Position numbers and translations under genes: made by a program. Positions 1-8,495 of a stretch of DNA of 15,284 bases are shown here, one piece after another (position 1 is the first letter of the stretch; every line of letters begins with the position of its first letter). The stretch is from Bacteroides ovatus. GTDB lineage: Bacteria; Bacteroidota; Bacteroidia; Bacteroidales; Bacteroidaceae. The stretch lies in contig JAUUNK010000117.1 in assembly GCA_030844565.1 (NCBI GenBank), positions 1-15,284 of the forward strand, given 5' to 3'. The notes beneath the pieces are model-generated. The model was not told the origin of the DNA, did not search any database, and was given only the letters and a program-made list of their open reading frames with translations.

Positions 1-1045
1 CATTAGGGCGATCTTTGTAAGAGTCCAACTCTTCATCCGCAAGAGGGACATCATTATTCTTTTTATAACGATGTAATTTGTAAACTTCTGGCAGATAAAA
101 TATTTTTAAAGTAACATGATTACTTTTATTTAAAGAATAATCTACACCAAACCTTTTTAACTTATTGAAATCTTCATCTGGAAATATTTGCCCAACACAA
201 TAATTGCTACACTTCACAGTAACCTTATTATATCCGGGAAGAATATCCAATGAATGGTCAGAACCAGCGTACCCAATATCCGATATATTCAATAAAGAGG
301 GAGAGATTATCCCCGTCCGTTCCTCTAAATCTGGAGTATACCTATAATATTCTTCGACATGGTCCATATCTACAAAATAAAGACTGCCCCGCCAATCTAC
401 GCATGTCCAATTCAAGAACTTACAGACCTCTTCCAATACTTCTTTCAAAGTCATAGGTTTGTCATCTTCATCAAAGAAATCTTGTTCGCTGAGGGTCATG
501 CTTTGAAGGACATTCGTTCCGGCTTCATAATCGGAAGAAGAACCAGCATACACATGAGGGAAATATACCGCATCGTAGAGAGCATTTGAAGAGGTAATGC
601 ATTTCTTTAGCAAGTCCCAGAAAGAAACAAATACACGGGTTTCTCCTTCTTGCTTGTAGTCGATATGTTCGAGGGTGGACATAGCACTCATACATTCCAG
701 TTCAAGCTCGAACCTCACAGAGCTGTAGTCCTGGGTATATATTTCCGGCTTGATAAAACCGCACCAGGTGACAACATTATTCTTTTTAAAGGTCACCCGA
801 TATTGCTGGTAGGCTGTTGAGAAAAGCTGTTGAAGATAATCATTCCCCACTACACGGATAGTAGCAGTACTGAACCGGGTGGGCGTGTACAAGAACTCTT
901 CATCATCAATATCAACACTAAAAGGAGAACCCGAAGCCTTCAACTCCGTGACTGCTCCGGTATATTCTTCTTTTTCTATCTCAACCACGCAAGCCTCATT
1001 CTTTAGGTTTGCGAAAGGAATGGTGTATATCAATCCATAGCTCAT
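1..1045 (-). CDS. Tail-tip / distal tail protein, 3' end outside window
   Basis: This open frame runs from an ATG at 1045 without a stop to the left edge (348 codons read). It begins MSYGLIYTIPF and continues with beta-rich sequence of mixed polarity, with no signal peptide or membrane segment. Its ATG overlaps the tape-measure stop codon (ATGA), so it is translationally coupled and last in the visible late operon. In siphoviruses the gene after the tape measure normally encodes the distal tail protein or a tail-associated hub, which links the tube to the receptor-binding apparatus. From memory, Bacteroides prophages often carry a large protein starting in this way at this position. The family is assigned by position and overall character rather than by a catalytic motif. 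The missing C-terminus could hold a hub, lysin or receptor-binding domain. An upper-baseplate protein is an alternative. Confidence 0.75.
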   Translation of the reverse strand, partial: MSYGLIYTIPFANLKNEACVVEIEKEEYTGAVTELKASGSPFSVDIDDEEFLYTPTRFSTATIRVVGNDYLQQLFSTAYQQYRVTFKKNNVVTWCGFIKPEIYTQDYSSVRFELELECMSAMSTLEHIDYKQEGETRVFVSFWDLLKKCITSSNALYDAVYFPHVYAGSSSDYEAGTNVLQSMTLSEQDFFDEDDKPMTLKEVLEEVCKFLNWTCVDWRGSLYFVDMDHVEEYYRYTPDLEERTGIISPSLLNISDIGYAGSDHSLDILPGYNKVTVKCSNYCVGQIFPDEDFNKLKRFGVDYSLNKSNHVTLKIFYLPEVYKLHRYKKNNDVPLADEELDSYKDRPN

Positions 1046-4000
1046 AATGGTTTCTTCCCTTGTTTTTTACGTGAATTGTTGATGGCAAATTCCAGATATT
1101 TACCGTCAACCCGGAACTTGTCAAAACCAATAGTTATATGATTATCTCCTCCCAAGTTCCCGGCATTGATAGCCTCAAACAAATGAGACTGCTGGGTCAT
1201 ATTCAATATCATTTCACCTTTATTCAGCCTGGCTAGCCCTTTATCACCGGAAGTAGTACCACCCATATAGATACCTCCGGTGGCATACTTTGGAACCATA
1301 GTGGAAGCACTCTCTATAAGAGCTGTCATTGCTGCTATCTGTGCGCTGGCAAGCCCCAGTCCTACAAAAGGGATACCGGCATAAGCTGCGGTACTCTTAG
1401 CTGCCATTTCTGTTGTTGCCGCCTCCGTCTTCTTCTGGCTAGCCTGCATCTCCATTTGCGTTGCTACTTCCATGGCAGCCGTCTGGGCCACAGAAGTGGC
1501 GGCTGTCTCCGCCGTAGCCTTTTCAAGGGACTCCTGGGATTTCTTAGCACCGGACAACTTCTCGGATATGGCGGCTATGTGTTCAACTGTTTTTATAATA
1601 GACATAGTCTCATCTACCAGATTGACCATAGCATTCCATATTGCCAGAATCTTCTCCCATTCGCTGGAATCCACATCATTCATCACATCTTTCAAATTGG
1701 CAAAGGCACTGACTATGCGATCCGCACCCGAAGCAATGTCCTTAACACCCGAATATAGAGTTTCCTCAAGTTCTTTATTCAAATTCTTAATATCTTCCCT
1801 CACTTGGGCTAACTCAAGGGCTTTTTCCAGCGTAGGAACATGCGCCATGGCATCCGCCACTTCATCCTCAAGCAATTGTCCCATGCTACGGGCTTCCTCT
1901 TTATATTTTTCTGCCAGTTCTTTTGCTTTTTCAAGATTTTCCGAGACTATATCCACCTTTGATTTTTTATAATCGAAGGTCGTATCACGAGGCTTGATTT
2001 TGACAGGAGCAGTCAAGAGCTTTGCATTCATCTGCATGGTAGCAATAAAGACGTCCGCTTCATCCCCTATTCCTTTAATGCCTGCAGCAGATTTTGCAGC
2101 TTCTATAGAAAAGGATGCAATATTTGTATTCAGTTCCTTTTCAGAAATAAGATTCTTAGAATATTCAGCTTGGACCTCTTTCACTTTATCGTTATAGCCT
2201 TTCTGGACTTTCTCAAATTCAACGAGAGCGGCATTTTTGTCCTGCTCTTTTATAGCTTTTTCGGCAGCAGCCTTCCGTATCTGGAAATATTCGCTTTCCA
2301 GCACCTCTTTATCATTGGTGCCTTTCGCCTGGGCATACATTTTAATATTTAACTCGCCTAATGCCTTATTGTATTCAGCCTGGGAGATTTTGCCTATTTC
2401 CAACTCCGCTCCAAGCTCCCCAAATTGCTTATTGTAGGATTCCTGCTGTTTTTGAAGGGGAGTTTTTTCTTTATCAGGCACGGTTACACCTTTGCCCCTG
2501 CCAGTTATAACTTCTTGATTTACTGTTAACGTTGATTTTTCTAATTCAGTTTTAGAATGTTTCAATACTTTAGACAATTCAATGAAGGAGTTTAGATCAT
2601 GCTTAAAACCACTAAAAACGAATTTAACATCATCGATACCGCTTGTGATGCCGTATTTTTGTTTAAAGGCATCTTCTTTTTTTCGGTCTCCCCGCGCACC
2701 TGCCCATGCCGGGGCCATTTCTCTTATAGGTTTGCCATTATAGGTTCTATCACCAATACTCTTTAATGCCTCTTCGCTTTCTACTATTTTTCTTGCATGA
2801 AAATCAGCTCGTGCCGTTTCTTTAAGCAACTTCACTCGTTTGGCTACCAAGCCAACCAGTTCCTCTTGAGATTTTTTCTCCACACCCAACATTCTCTGTA
2901 ATTTGGCTTGGGCATTATTAATATTTTTCTGGCTTTGCGCTTTATCATTCATTATCTTGAGTTGTTGTCCAAGTATAATGACTTCTTCTGTATTACCGAG
3001 TGAATCTACTTCTTTTTTATATTCGGAGAATATATTTTTTATTCGATTGGCCTCTTTACGCATATTGACCAACTTCCCTATAACAAGCCCTACACCCGTT
3101 ATTAGCGCCATGGGCCATGCCGCCACCCAAAGTCCCTTTAATGTGGTGGCAATACCTGCAAATGCCAGCTTTATTGTTTTTACTGTTTTACCCCATACAC
3201 TCGTAGTCTGCAATGCTGTAGCTCTTTCCGAAGCAACCTTAGCGGCATCGATCGCTTTTTTTTCCGCTAGCGATGCCGCATTAAGGGCCTTTTCCGCTTT
3301 TCTAACATCCGCCTCACTGACTTTACGTACACCATTTGAAAACTTCTGATAATCATTCACCGTTTTCATGTAAGATATTTCGGCTTCTGCCCTGTTCTTG
3401 GCTGCAAGCAACTTTTGCTCCTCCGCTACTTTCGCCTTGTTGACCGTAGTATTGATGAAATTCCAGTATTTCCCGAAATAGCCAATGATAGACTGCAACA
3501 ATTTCCCGACGACAAGGGTGGTGACGAAGGCCACCAGTCCGGAAAAGCCTGATTTTATATCACGTAATACGCTGGTAATCCCCTTTATGAGGTTCTTTAG
3601 GGGGGAATTGGTTGTTTCCGAAAACTTAATCATTAGCGACTCCCATGCGGATGAAAGCCCCGCCATTGCACCTTTCACATTATCTCCCATTGTAACGGCC
3701 ATTCGATCAAGGTCTCCCTCAACACCCGTGATAGCTTCCCTTAGCGAGGTGATTTTATTGGCTGATTCCAAAAATGCGTTAAACGCCGCCACACTTCTTT
3801 TGTCTGTCAGTTGGAGTGTAGCATTCAGGTCAACGCCTTTATCCCTTAATTTCTGCAATCCCGAAACTAGCTGCGGCAACGTTTTTACGGGACCGCCTAA
3901 AGTCTTGGCCAAGGCGCCACCGCTGTCTGCCAGATTTAGTAAAATATTCCGAGTGGCAGTAGCTGCCGAAGAAGCGTCAAAACCGGAATCCGCAAGCTTT

Positions 4001-4605
4001 CCCAATAAAGCCAAGGTGTCCTCTATCTGGAAGTTGAATGCCTTTGCGACCGGTCCGACAATAGGTAAAGATGCGGCAAGATAATTAAATGATAAAGCAC
4101 TGTTAGTCGTAGCTATTGACATCGCAGATGCATATCTCTTGGATTCGGATGCTTCCGCTCCGAACATCCTGAGGGAAGCACCTGCAAGCGCTGCTGCTTC
4201 CGCCAGCTCTACCCCAGTCGCTTGGGCCAATTTAAGAACCGATTCTGTCGCTTGCAGTATCTCGTTCCTCGTAAATCCCAGTTTTGCCAATTCTATTTGT
4301 AGGTGAGAGGCTTCTGCTGCCGTGTATTTTGTCGTTTCCCCCAGTTTCTTAGCGTTATCTGTCAAATCACTAATTTTTTCCGGGGTAGTACCCAAAACAG
4401 CAGATAACTTACTAATAGATGCCTCAAATTCAGCAGCGGTACTGATGTAATTTTTAAGTCCTATTCCACCGATACCCAATACCGCAGCAAAACCAAGCAC
4501 TTGACTCTTTATTTTGTCAAACAGGGATTTTACCTGGTTAACTCCTCTTTTGAACTGATCCGTCAAAAGGTTTATTGCTATACTAAAACTTAATCTACCT
4601 GCCAT
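1042..4605 (-). CDS. Tail tape measure protein, TP901 family
   Basis: The protein of 1187 residues sets tail length and is expelled from the tube during DNA ejection. At the alpha-helical 0.15 nm per residue it predicts a tail of roughly 180 nm (inference). Residues about 55-335 match the TP901 tape-measure core: a Gly/Ala-rich helical region with AAEFEASISKLSAVLG and LAGASLRMFG. Two strongly hydrophobic segments follow at about 355-378 and 492-513, then long Lys/Glu/Ala-rich helical stretches suited to coiled coil. A C-terminal Gly-rich motif (GDKGLARLNKGEMILN) is typical of tape-measure C-termini. A GTG at 4614 would add three residues, but ATG at 4605 is preferred. The frame overlaps the chaperone by 11 bp and the tail-tip gene by 4 bp. 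Confidence 0.93.
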   Translation of the reverse strand: MAGRLSFSIAINLLTDQFKRGVNQVKSLFDKIKSQVLGFAAVLGIGGIGLKNYISTAAEFEASISKLSAVLGTTPEKISDLTDNAKKLGETTKYTAAEASHLQIELAKLGFTRNEILQATESVLKLAQATGVELAEAAALAGASLRMFGAEASESKRYASAMSIATTNSALSFNYLAASLPIVGPVAKAFNFQIEDTLALLGKLADSGFDASSAATATRNILLNLADSGGALAKTLGGPVKTLPQLVSGLQKLRDKGVDLNATLQLTDKRSVAAFNAFLESANKITSLREAITGVEGDLDRMAVTMGDNVKGAMAGLSSAWESLMIKFSETTNSPLKNLIKGITSVLRDIKSGFSGLVAFVTTLVVGKLLQSIIGYFGKYWNFINTTVNKAKVAEEQKLLAAKNRAEAEISYMKTVNDYQKFSNGVRKVSEADVRKAEKALNAASLAEKKAIDAAKVASERATALQTTSVWGKTVKTIKLAFAGIATTLKGLWVAAWPMALITGVGLVIGKLVNMRKEANRIKNIFSEYKKEVDSLGNTEEVIILGQQLKIMNDKAQSQKNINNAQAKLQRMLGVEKKSQEELVGLVAKRVKLLKETARADFHARKIVESEEALKSIGDRTYNGKPIREMAPAWAGARGDRKKEDAFKQKYGITSGIDDVKFVFSGFKHDLNSFIELSKVLKHSKTELEKSTLTVNQEVITGRGKGVTVPDKEKTPLQKQQESYNKQFGELGAELEIGKISQAEYNKALGELNIKMYAQAKGTNDKEVLESEYFQIRKAAAEKAIKEQDKNAALVEFEKVQKGYNDKVKEVQAEYSKNLISEKELNTNIASFSIEAAKSAAGIKGIGDEADVFIATMQMNAKLLTAPVKIKPRDTTFDYKKSKVDIVSENLEKAKELAEKYKEEARSMGQLLEDEVADAMAHVPTLEKALELAQVREDIKNLNKELEETLYSGVKDIASGADRIVSAFANLKDVMNDVDSSEWEKILAIWNAMVNLVDETMSIIKTVEHIAAISEKLSGAKKSQESLEKATAETAATSVAQTAAMEVATQMEMQASQKKTEAATTEMAAKSTAAYAGIPFVGLGLASAQIAAMTALIESASTMVPKYATGGIYMGGTTSGDKGLARLNKGEMILNMTQQSHLFEAINAGNLGGDNHITIGFDKFRVDGKYLEFAINNSRKKQGKKPL

Positions 4606-5215
4606 AATAATCACTTTTTTTTGTTTTCATGAATGCCTCAAAATCATCCATATCTTCTTTTATTGCCCGCTGAGCCTCCTTTTTGGTTTCTTCATACTCC
4701 CAGGGGAATATATATAAATCACGGGGGATAGGTATTCTCTTTGTCCCTACGTGGGGTATAATACTTAGGTAGGTCCAAAGGCGGTCGCCTTCCATTTGCT
4801 CCTTTCTCTGCCGTTCATACGCCTCTATGTACATAACAAGGTCACATAATTCCATTTCCTCCAAAGCATAGTGGGCGTCCAGACCGGACATGACGAGCAT
4901 CGACACAAATTCACTAATGTACCCGGGAGTGGAATCCGAATTCTCAGGGGGATTCTCTTCCAGCTTCTTCCGGAACTGGTTTAAAACTGCTATCTCCTGT
5001 TGTAGCATAGTTACCATTTCACGCGCAACCTTTTCGTTGGATAAGGTTTGCCGGAACACAGCGAACGTATATGTCTTCTCCCCCCTGGCACTCATGGAAG
5101 TAGTATAGAGTAAGGATTCAAAATCCTCAGCATTGGTGTAATCCATCAAGTAGAAAGACTTACCCCGAAGTTGCTCCCACCGGATAATAGATTTTATAGT
5201 TAATCTGATATGCAT
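4595..5215 (-). CDS. Tail assembly chaperone, single-ORF G/T-like
   Basis: The 206-residue protein sits between the tail tube and tape-measure genes, where siphoviruses encode the chaperones (lambda gpG and gpGT) that hold the tape measure during tail assembly. Two parts are visible. Residues 1-85 are a compact N-domain (IIRWEQLRGKSFYLMDYTN, then EDFESLLY). A polar linker, ENPPENSDSTPG, lies at about 87-98. Residues 99-175 are a helical C-domain (MELCDLVMYIEAYERQRKEQ, then PRDLYIFPWE) resembling the T-type extension that other phages add by frameshifting. Both parts are in one frame here. The 3' end carries an A8 run before the tape-measure start, but a -1 slip there meets TGA after one codon. 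The call rests on position and domain pattern, since sequence conservation in this group is low. Confidence 0.72.
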   Translation of the reverse strand: MHIRLTIKSIIRWEQLRGKSFYLMDYTNAEDFESLLYTTSMSARGEKTYTFAVFRQTLSNEKVAREMVTMLQQEIAVLNQFRKKLEENPPENSDSTPGYISEFVSMLVMSGLDAHYALEEMELCDLVMYIEAYERQRKEQMEGDRLWTYLSIIPHVGTKRIPIPRDLYIFPWEYEETKKEAQRAIKEDMDDFEAFMKTKKSDYYGR

Positions 5216-5235
5216 GCTACGGAAGTATTTATATT

Positions 5236-5266
5236 AAAAGAAGGCGACCATCACTTGACCGCCTTC
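5236..5266 (-). terminator. Hairpin terminator after the tail tube gene
   Basis: In the minus-strand sense there is a 7-bp perfect stem, GAAGGCG (5266-5260) pairing with CGCCTTC (5246-5240), around a 13-nt loop, followed at once by TTTT (5239-5236) and AATAT. It lies 27 bp after the tail-tube stop and 21 bp before the chaperone start. The short U-tract suggests partial termination. That would fit the need for many tube subunits and few chaperone and tape-measure copies. Confidence 0.6.
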
Positions 5267-5292
5267 GCTTGTTAACCTGAAAACCCGCCCAT

Positions 5293-5781
5293 TTACTCTT
5301 GTGCCGGTTGTGCGGGTTCAACCAGATCAAGACCGCCAACACCTTTAAGGTTGGAACTACAAGATGCTATCTGCCCTGCTTCCGAAGATATAGACAGGGA
5401 GGTAATCATCGCCTTGCCTGTATAGTTCACCTGGGAAGTATCCTTGGTGAAGGTCCCGCCAAAATTATCCCGGTCCTCGGCTTTGGCACAACCGAAATAG
5501 AAATCCAGCAATTCGCCGGCAATCTGTTTCTTTAAGAGCGCGTCATAGCTCATAGCACCTTCTTTGCGTGTCAGCAGGGATTCACTGGAGATGGTGAAAC
5601 TCTTCTTTCCAGGAAGAGAACCCGCCCAGTCGCCCATCATTTTGTTAGATATGTCAATCTCTTCCGTAGTAATTTCTAAAGTAGCATTCTTGGCAAATGC
5701 TATCGGGTCTTCCCCCACAAACACCATAAGTTCACCTCTATAGATGTTTTCGCTTGAGTCTAATTTTTTATCTGCTGCCAT
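5293..5781 (-). CDS. Major tail tube protein, TP901-1 family
   Basis: The 162-residue protein is the repeating subunit of the tail tube. It has the layout of the TP901-1 major tail protein family: a short polar N-terminus (MAADKKLDSSENIYRGELM), then alternating beta strands with an ALLKKQIAGELLDFYFG segment at about 82-98, and a beta-hairpin-rich half containing VNYTGKAMITSLSISSEAG. The length is normal for the family and no membrane segment is present. The C-terminus is Pro/Ala/Gln-rich (EPAQPAQE), probably a flexible surface tail. It lies 25 bp downstream of the tail completion gene. A hairpin terminator follows it, as expected for the most abundant tail product. A contractile-phage tube protein is unlikely because no sheath gene is present. 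Confidence 0.87.
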   Translation of the reverse strand: MAADKKLDSSENIYRGELMVFVGEDPIAFAKNATLEITTEEIDISNKMMGDWAGSLPGKKSFTISSESLLTRKEGAMSYDALLKKQIAGELLDFYFGCAKAEDRDNFGGTFTKDTSQVNYTGKAMITSLSISSEAGQIASCSSNLKGVGGLDLVEPAQPAQE

Positions 5782-5806
5782 ATTATTTAAGATTTTAGTT
5801 TACATA

Positions 5807-6175
5807 TTATTCTACTGAAAATTGAAGCACCTGAAAGTATTTTCCATCGGAATAGTCTTCCGTAGAATCTTCAAGCTGGATAGTCATATCGGGATTAGAA
5901 AAACTCCCCGATAAAGTCTCATATATAAGGGACGCCAGCTCCAAACTACGTTCATAATCATCGCTTACAGCATTTATGAATACGGTAGGAACCTGGCGCG
6001 CTACTCCCATCTTAGTATATTCCTGTTTGTAACCGTCGCGCTGATAGATAATAAAATCCCCTTCCGTTCCATTGGGAGCGACAATAGGAAATACCTTCTC
6101 GCCAATCAGAGAAGTAATTTCTTCATCCGCCAACAGGATAGCCCTCACTTCCGTAGTAATCGCTAATTTATTCAT
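5807..6175 (-). CDS. Tail completion / tail terminator protein, DUF3168 family
   Basis: The 122-residue protein belongs, by pattern and position, to the DUF3168 (gp17-like) family, whose members cap the head-proximal end of the tail tube and join it to the head-closure ring. Typical features are an N-terminal helix (ITTEVRAILLADEEITSLIGEKVFPI), a strand with FIIYQRDGY, and a final strand ending KYFQVLQFSVE. A TTG at 6181 could extend the frame by two residues, but the ATG at 6175 begins just after the gp10-like stop codon (TGA, 6180-6178) and is the likelier start. The neighbours, gp10-like upstream and tube protein downstream, are the standard order. A purely regulatory role is unlikely. Confidence 0.83.
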   Translation of the reverse strand: MNKLAITTEVRAILLADEEITSLIGEKVFPIVAPNGTEGDFIIYQRDGYKQEYTKMGVARQVPTVFINAVSDDYERSLELASLIYETLSGSFSNPDMTIQLEDSTEDYSDGKYFQVLQFSVE

Positions 6176-6177
6176 TG

Positions 6178-6615
6178 TCAACTTCTGTTATTAATACGTT
6201 GAACGGCTTTCTGTACACTTTGGTAGAGAACACTCATTGCTTTTCCTTCCTCACTAATGCGCGCGTCTGTCCAAAAATGGTTAGCCGGCATAACACCCCG
6301 GTTTGCTCCGCCTGTGGTTTTTCTTATCCTGGTTCCCAAATCAACCAGATGGGAATGATTACCACCCGGGCGGTCAAAACCGGAAAGGGCTCCTAATTTA
6401 TTCCGCTTTACCCTGTTTGTAAAAGAGTTCCTCAAATGGTTGGTTTGCTTCCCGTGATAAAGAAGCCGGAAACGCAAGTTAGCCTGCCCTTTAACCTTGA
6501 ATACATTTATCGCACTCCTAAGACCACTCCTAATAGCCTTATCCTTTTCAAAATCCTCTAATTGGGCAACAAGGTATTGAATGTTTTCCCGGTCTATCTG
6601 TTTAATCTCGATCAT
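6178..6615 (-). CDS. HK97 gp10-like head-tail / tail completion protein
   Basis: The 145-residue protein shows the signature of the HK97 gp10 family: an amphipathic N-terminal helix, a Lys/Arg-rich middle, then HLVDLGTRIRK (89-99) and PANHFWTDA (110-118) close to the C-terminal helix. Members are needed for tail or head-tail completion, although their exact place in the particle differs between phages. The ATG at 6615 overlaps the preceding stop codon in an ATGA arrangement, so translation is coupled to the head closure gene. The protein is strongly basic in its central part (RFRLLYHGK, NRVKRNKLG), which could mean contact with DNA or an acidic partner (inference). Confidence 0.88.
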   Translation of the reverse strand: MIEIKQIDRENIQYLVAQLEDFEKDKAIRSGLRSAINVFKVKGQANLRFRLLYHGKQTNHLRNSFTNRVKRNKLGALSGFDRPGGNHSHLVDLGTRIRKTTGGANRGVMPANHFWTDARISEEGKAMSVLYQSVQKAVQRINNRS

Positions 6616-6938
6616 GTGTCAATCTTTTCAAGGGTTAGCAACAGGGTATTATCACCTAGTTGCGGATTAATCATCTTGAGAAGGTATTCGTTACCATTAT
6701 AAAGTACGTGCTGGTTCTCCTGGATAACCGGATAATGGCGTACTTGAAAAACAAGAGTATGGCCAATGAACTGCTCCATGGCACTAACCCCGTCCCTATC
6801 TGCAATCAGGGACATTTTCTTTCGGCAAGCCCGACACCGGAATGTTTCCTTGTACTCCCTCTTAACGGCCCCAGTAGGACCTTGGGTCTCTACCGGAGAT
6901 TTGAACACAAGCAATTCACGTAATATCCCGGCTCTCAT
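6612..6938 (-). CDS. Head closure / head-tail joining protein
   Basis: The 108-residue protein fits the phage head-tail joining family (SPP1 gp16-like), which forms the stopper ring below the portal and connector. Visible features are the opening basic strand, the PTGAVKREYKETFRCRACRK segment at about 21-40, a charged turn (SLIADRDGVSAMEQ), then FQVRHYPVI and YNGNEYLLKMI strands ending in LLLTLEKID. This is the family's strand order. CRACRKK holds two cysteines in a position that is usually AxR, a minor oddity that does not look like a full zinc site. Both ends overlap neighbours by 4 bp (ATGA), so it is translationally coupled in the connector block. Confidence 0.85.
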   Translation of the reverse strand: MRAGILRELLVFKSPVETQGPTGAVKREYKETFRCRACRKKMSLIADRDGVSAMEQFIGHTLVFQVRHYPVIQENQHVLYNGNEYLLKMINPQLGDNTLLLTLEKIDT

Positions 6939-7249
6939 TTCGAATAATCCCTATAAAGGTCTGTCAAATACTTTGCCCCGCGTGGAATTTCTCTGAGGTT
7001 AGCGGTGGAAATATTCTCCCTATTATTGTAATAGGTGCCGATCGTCAGAAGGATAGCGTGCCGGAGAGGCGCGGGAATCTTAGTACCGCCGTCTATGGTT
7101 TCCAGCTCGTCAACAGATACGCATAATTCTTTAGCGATGTCTTCCTCACCCACCTCTATTAGGCATTCAATATAGGAATCATCCTCCGTAAAGGAGGATT
7201 CTACATTCAGATGCCGTTTGGCCAACTCCAACTGTACGTACTTTCCCAT
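6935..7249 (-). CDS. Head-tail connector protein, gp6-like
   Basis: The 104-residue, mostly helical protein matches the phage connector family (HK97 gp6, SPP1 gp15), which binds below the portal as a ring adaptor. The start VQLELAKRHLNVESSFTEDD is the family's typical first helix and turn. The central IECLIEVGEEDIAKEL helix and PAPLRHAILLTIGTYYNNRE helix with an ending RDYSK are also characteristic. The ATG at 7249 lies 4 bp after the capsid gene stop. The stop codon overlaps the next start. Order and length are standard, so I am confident of the family and only inferring ring position from relatives. Confidence 0.88.
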   Translation of the reverse strand: MGKYVQLELAKRHLNVESSFTEDDSYIECLIEVGEEDIAKELCVSVDELETIDGGTKIPAPLRHAILLTIGTYYNNRENISTANLREIPRGAKYLTDLYRDYSK

Positions 7250-7253
7250 AACC

Positions 7254-8492
7254 TTACTTCATTGATGCGATAGAGAATGATTCAGAACGGATCATGCCCA
7301 TGTTCCAATAAGAATTAACAACCAGACGTACGACTCCCTCCAGCATACGGGAATAAGGATCTACCTTGATTTCCAATGCGCCCCACTGGCCAATGAAATA
7401 ATCGTTCCAGTTACCAAAGATAATACCGTATTCATCCTTGCCGGCCTGCAGTTCCTTGGGCAGGTTATTGGTACGCAACGAGCGGTATCCGTTGAGTAAG
7501 CCTGTACCATTTTCTCCGAAAATGAATCCTCCGGCTCCGGAAGAGTCTTTTACCTTCGTTTTAGCTTTCCCCACCAACGCCGGGTGCATCACATACGCCA
7601 AATTACCATACAAAGCATTTTGGAGGTCCGCGTTAGTTTCCAGTTCTACCACTTTAGCCCAATCCATTGCGCCGCTGATAGTCGGAACTGTCTGGAACAG
7701 TCCGTCAGGTTTGTTGTCGTCATGCGCGTGGGTGCCAAATGCCGTCTGTTCCACTTTTTGCGCAATGGCGGTAGCCAAGGTCTGGCGAATAATTGCTTCA
7801 ACGGAAGTGTTTTCCTGAATCAACAACTGTTCGGAAATGTCTACATAGGCGGTCAGACGTTTCGGCTTGTAGACCTCACCTTTGGAGAATTTGCCGGCAC
7901 CGTCTTTTGCCTGATCGTTTTCACCTTCCCAAAATACGTTGGTTCCGCTATACTTGGGCCAGTAAATATCCCCTTGTAACCCAGTCATGAACCGCGCTCC
8001 CGCTTGTGCCAGAACAAGAGAAGATTGTAGCGGAAGCAACATTTCCTGTTGTTCCTCATCGATAACAACCCCCGTAGCGGATTCTACGTCCGCCGTAAAT
8101 GTCGCACGGGTCTCCAACGGCAGGACAAGGGATGTTTTGGAGGCACGCTGTACACCGCATCCGTTATGGAAACCGGTTGTTTCCTCGATCACCGCGGCAT
8201 CGACAACATTTTGCTCCTGGCCGGATACATAATTAGCCAATGCACGGCGGAAGGAGAATTTATTGCCCCTATCCGGTTGATGACGTTTTCCCCGCCCGCA
8301 GTTCAGCGCTTCGCGTTCTTCAATTTCCAGATTGATTTCAGCCATCCGCGTCTGCGCCGCTCCCAACTCTTCACTTTCCTCGGCAGTAAATTGGCGCTTT
8401 TCGCCCTTGGCTGCCGCAATAATTTCTTTTGAACGGGTAGAAAGCTGCTTCTTCTCGTCCTTCAACTCTGTGATACTTTTTTCTTTTGCCAT
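7254..8492 (-). CDS. Major capsid protein, HK97 fold
   Basis: The 412-residue protein forms the icosahedral shell. Residues 1-63 are a charged coiled-coil region (MAKEKSITELKDEKKQLSTR) that serves as the built-in scaffold or delta domain in HK97-type capsids. A variable linker follows to about 130. The mature fold begins near VVIDEEQQEMLLPLQSSLVL and carries GDIYWPKYSG, YVDISEQLLIQE (spine and E-loop region) and the C-terminal RLVVNSYWNMGMIRSESF. The upstream protease would remove the N-terminal part, probably in about residues 100-140, although the exact site cannot be read. No separate scaffold gene exists, consistent with the fused delta domain. It directly follows the protease gene (3-bp gap). 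Confidence 0.95.
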   Translation of the reverse strand: MAKEKSITELKDEKKQLSTRSKEIIAAAKGEKRQFTAEESEELGAAQTRMAEINLEIEEREALNCGRGKRHQPDRGNKFSFRRALANYVSGQEQNVVDAAVIEETTGFHNGCGVQRASKTSLVLPLETRATFTADVESATGVVIDEEQQEMLLPLQSSLVLAQAGARFMTGLQGDIYWPKYSGTNVFWEGENDQAKDGAGKFSKGEVYKPKRLTAYVDISEQLLIQENTSVEAIIRQTLATAIAQKVEQTAFGTHAHDDNKPDGLFQTVPTISGAMDWAKVVELETNADLQNALYGNLAYVMHPALVGKAKTKVKDSSGAGGFIFGENGTGLLNGYRSLRTNNLPKELQAGKDEYGIIFGNWNDYFIGQWGALEIKVDPYSRMLEGVVRLVVNSYWNMGMIRSESFSIASMK

Positions 8493-8495
8493 AAA

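Noticed and set aside
3485..4084. Plus-strand open frame of 199 codons
   Set aside because: It lies wholly inside the tape-measure gene on the opposite strand, matches no family I know, and has no gene context on that strand. It is a shadow of the long Ala/Ser-rich coding sequence. The same holds for the plus-strand frame at 1472-1972.
4611..4624. Classical -1 slippery heptamer (A AAA AAA) for a G/GT-type chaperone fusion
   Set aside because: After a -1 slip the next codons are AAG TGA, so no extended product arises. The T-like domain is already in the zero frame upstream.
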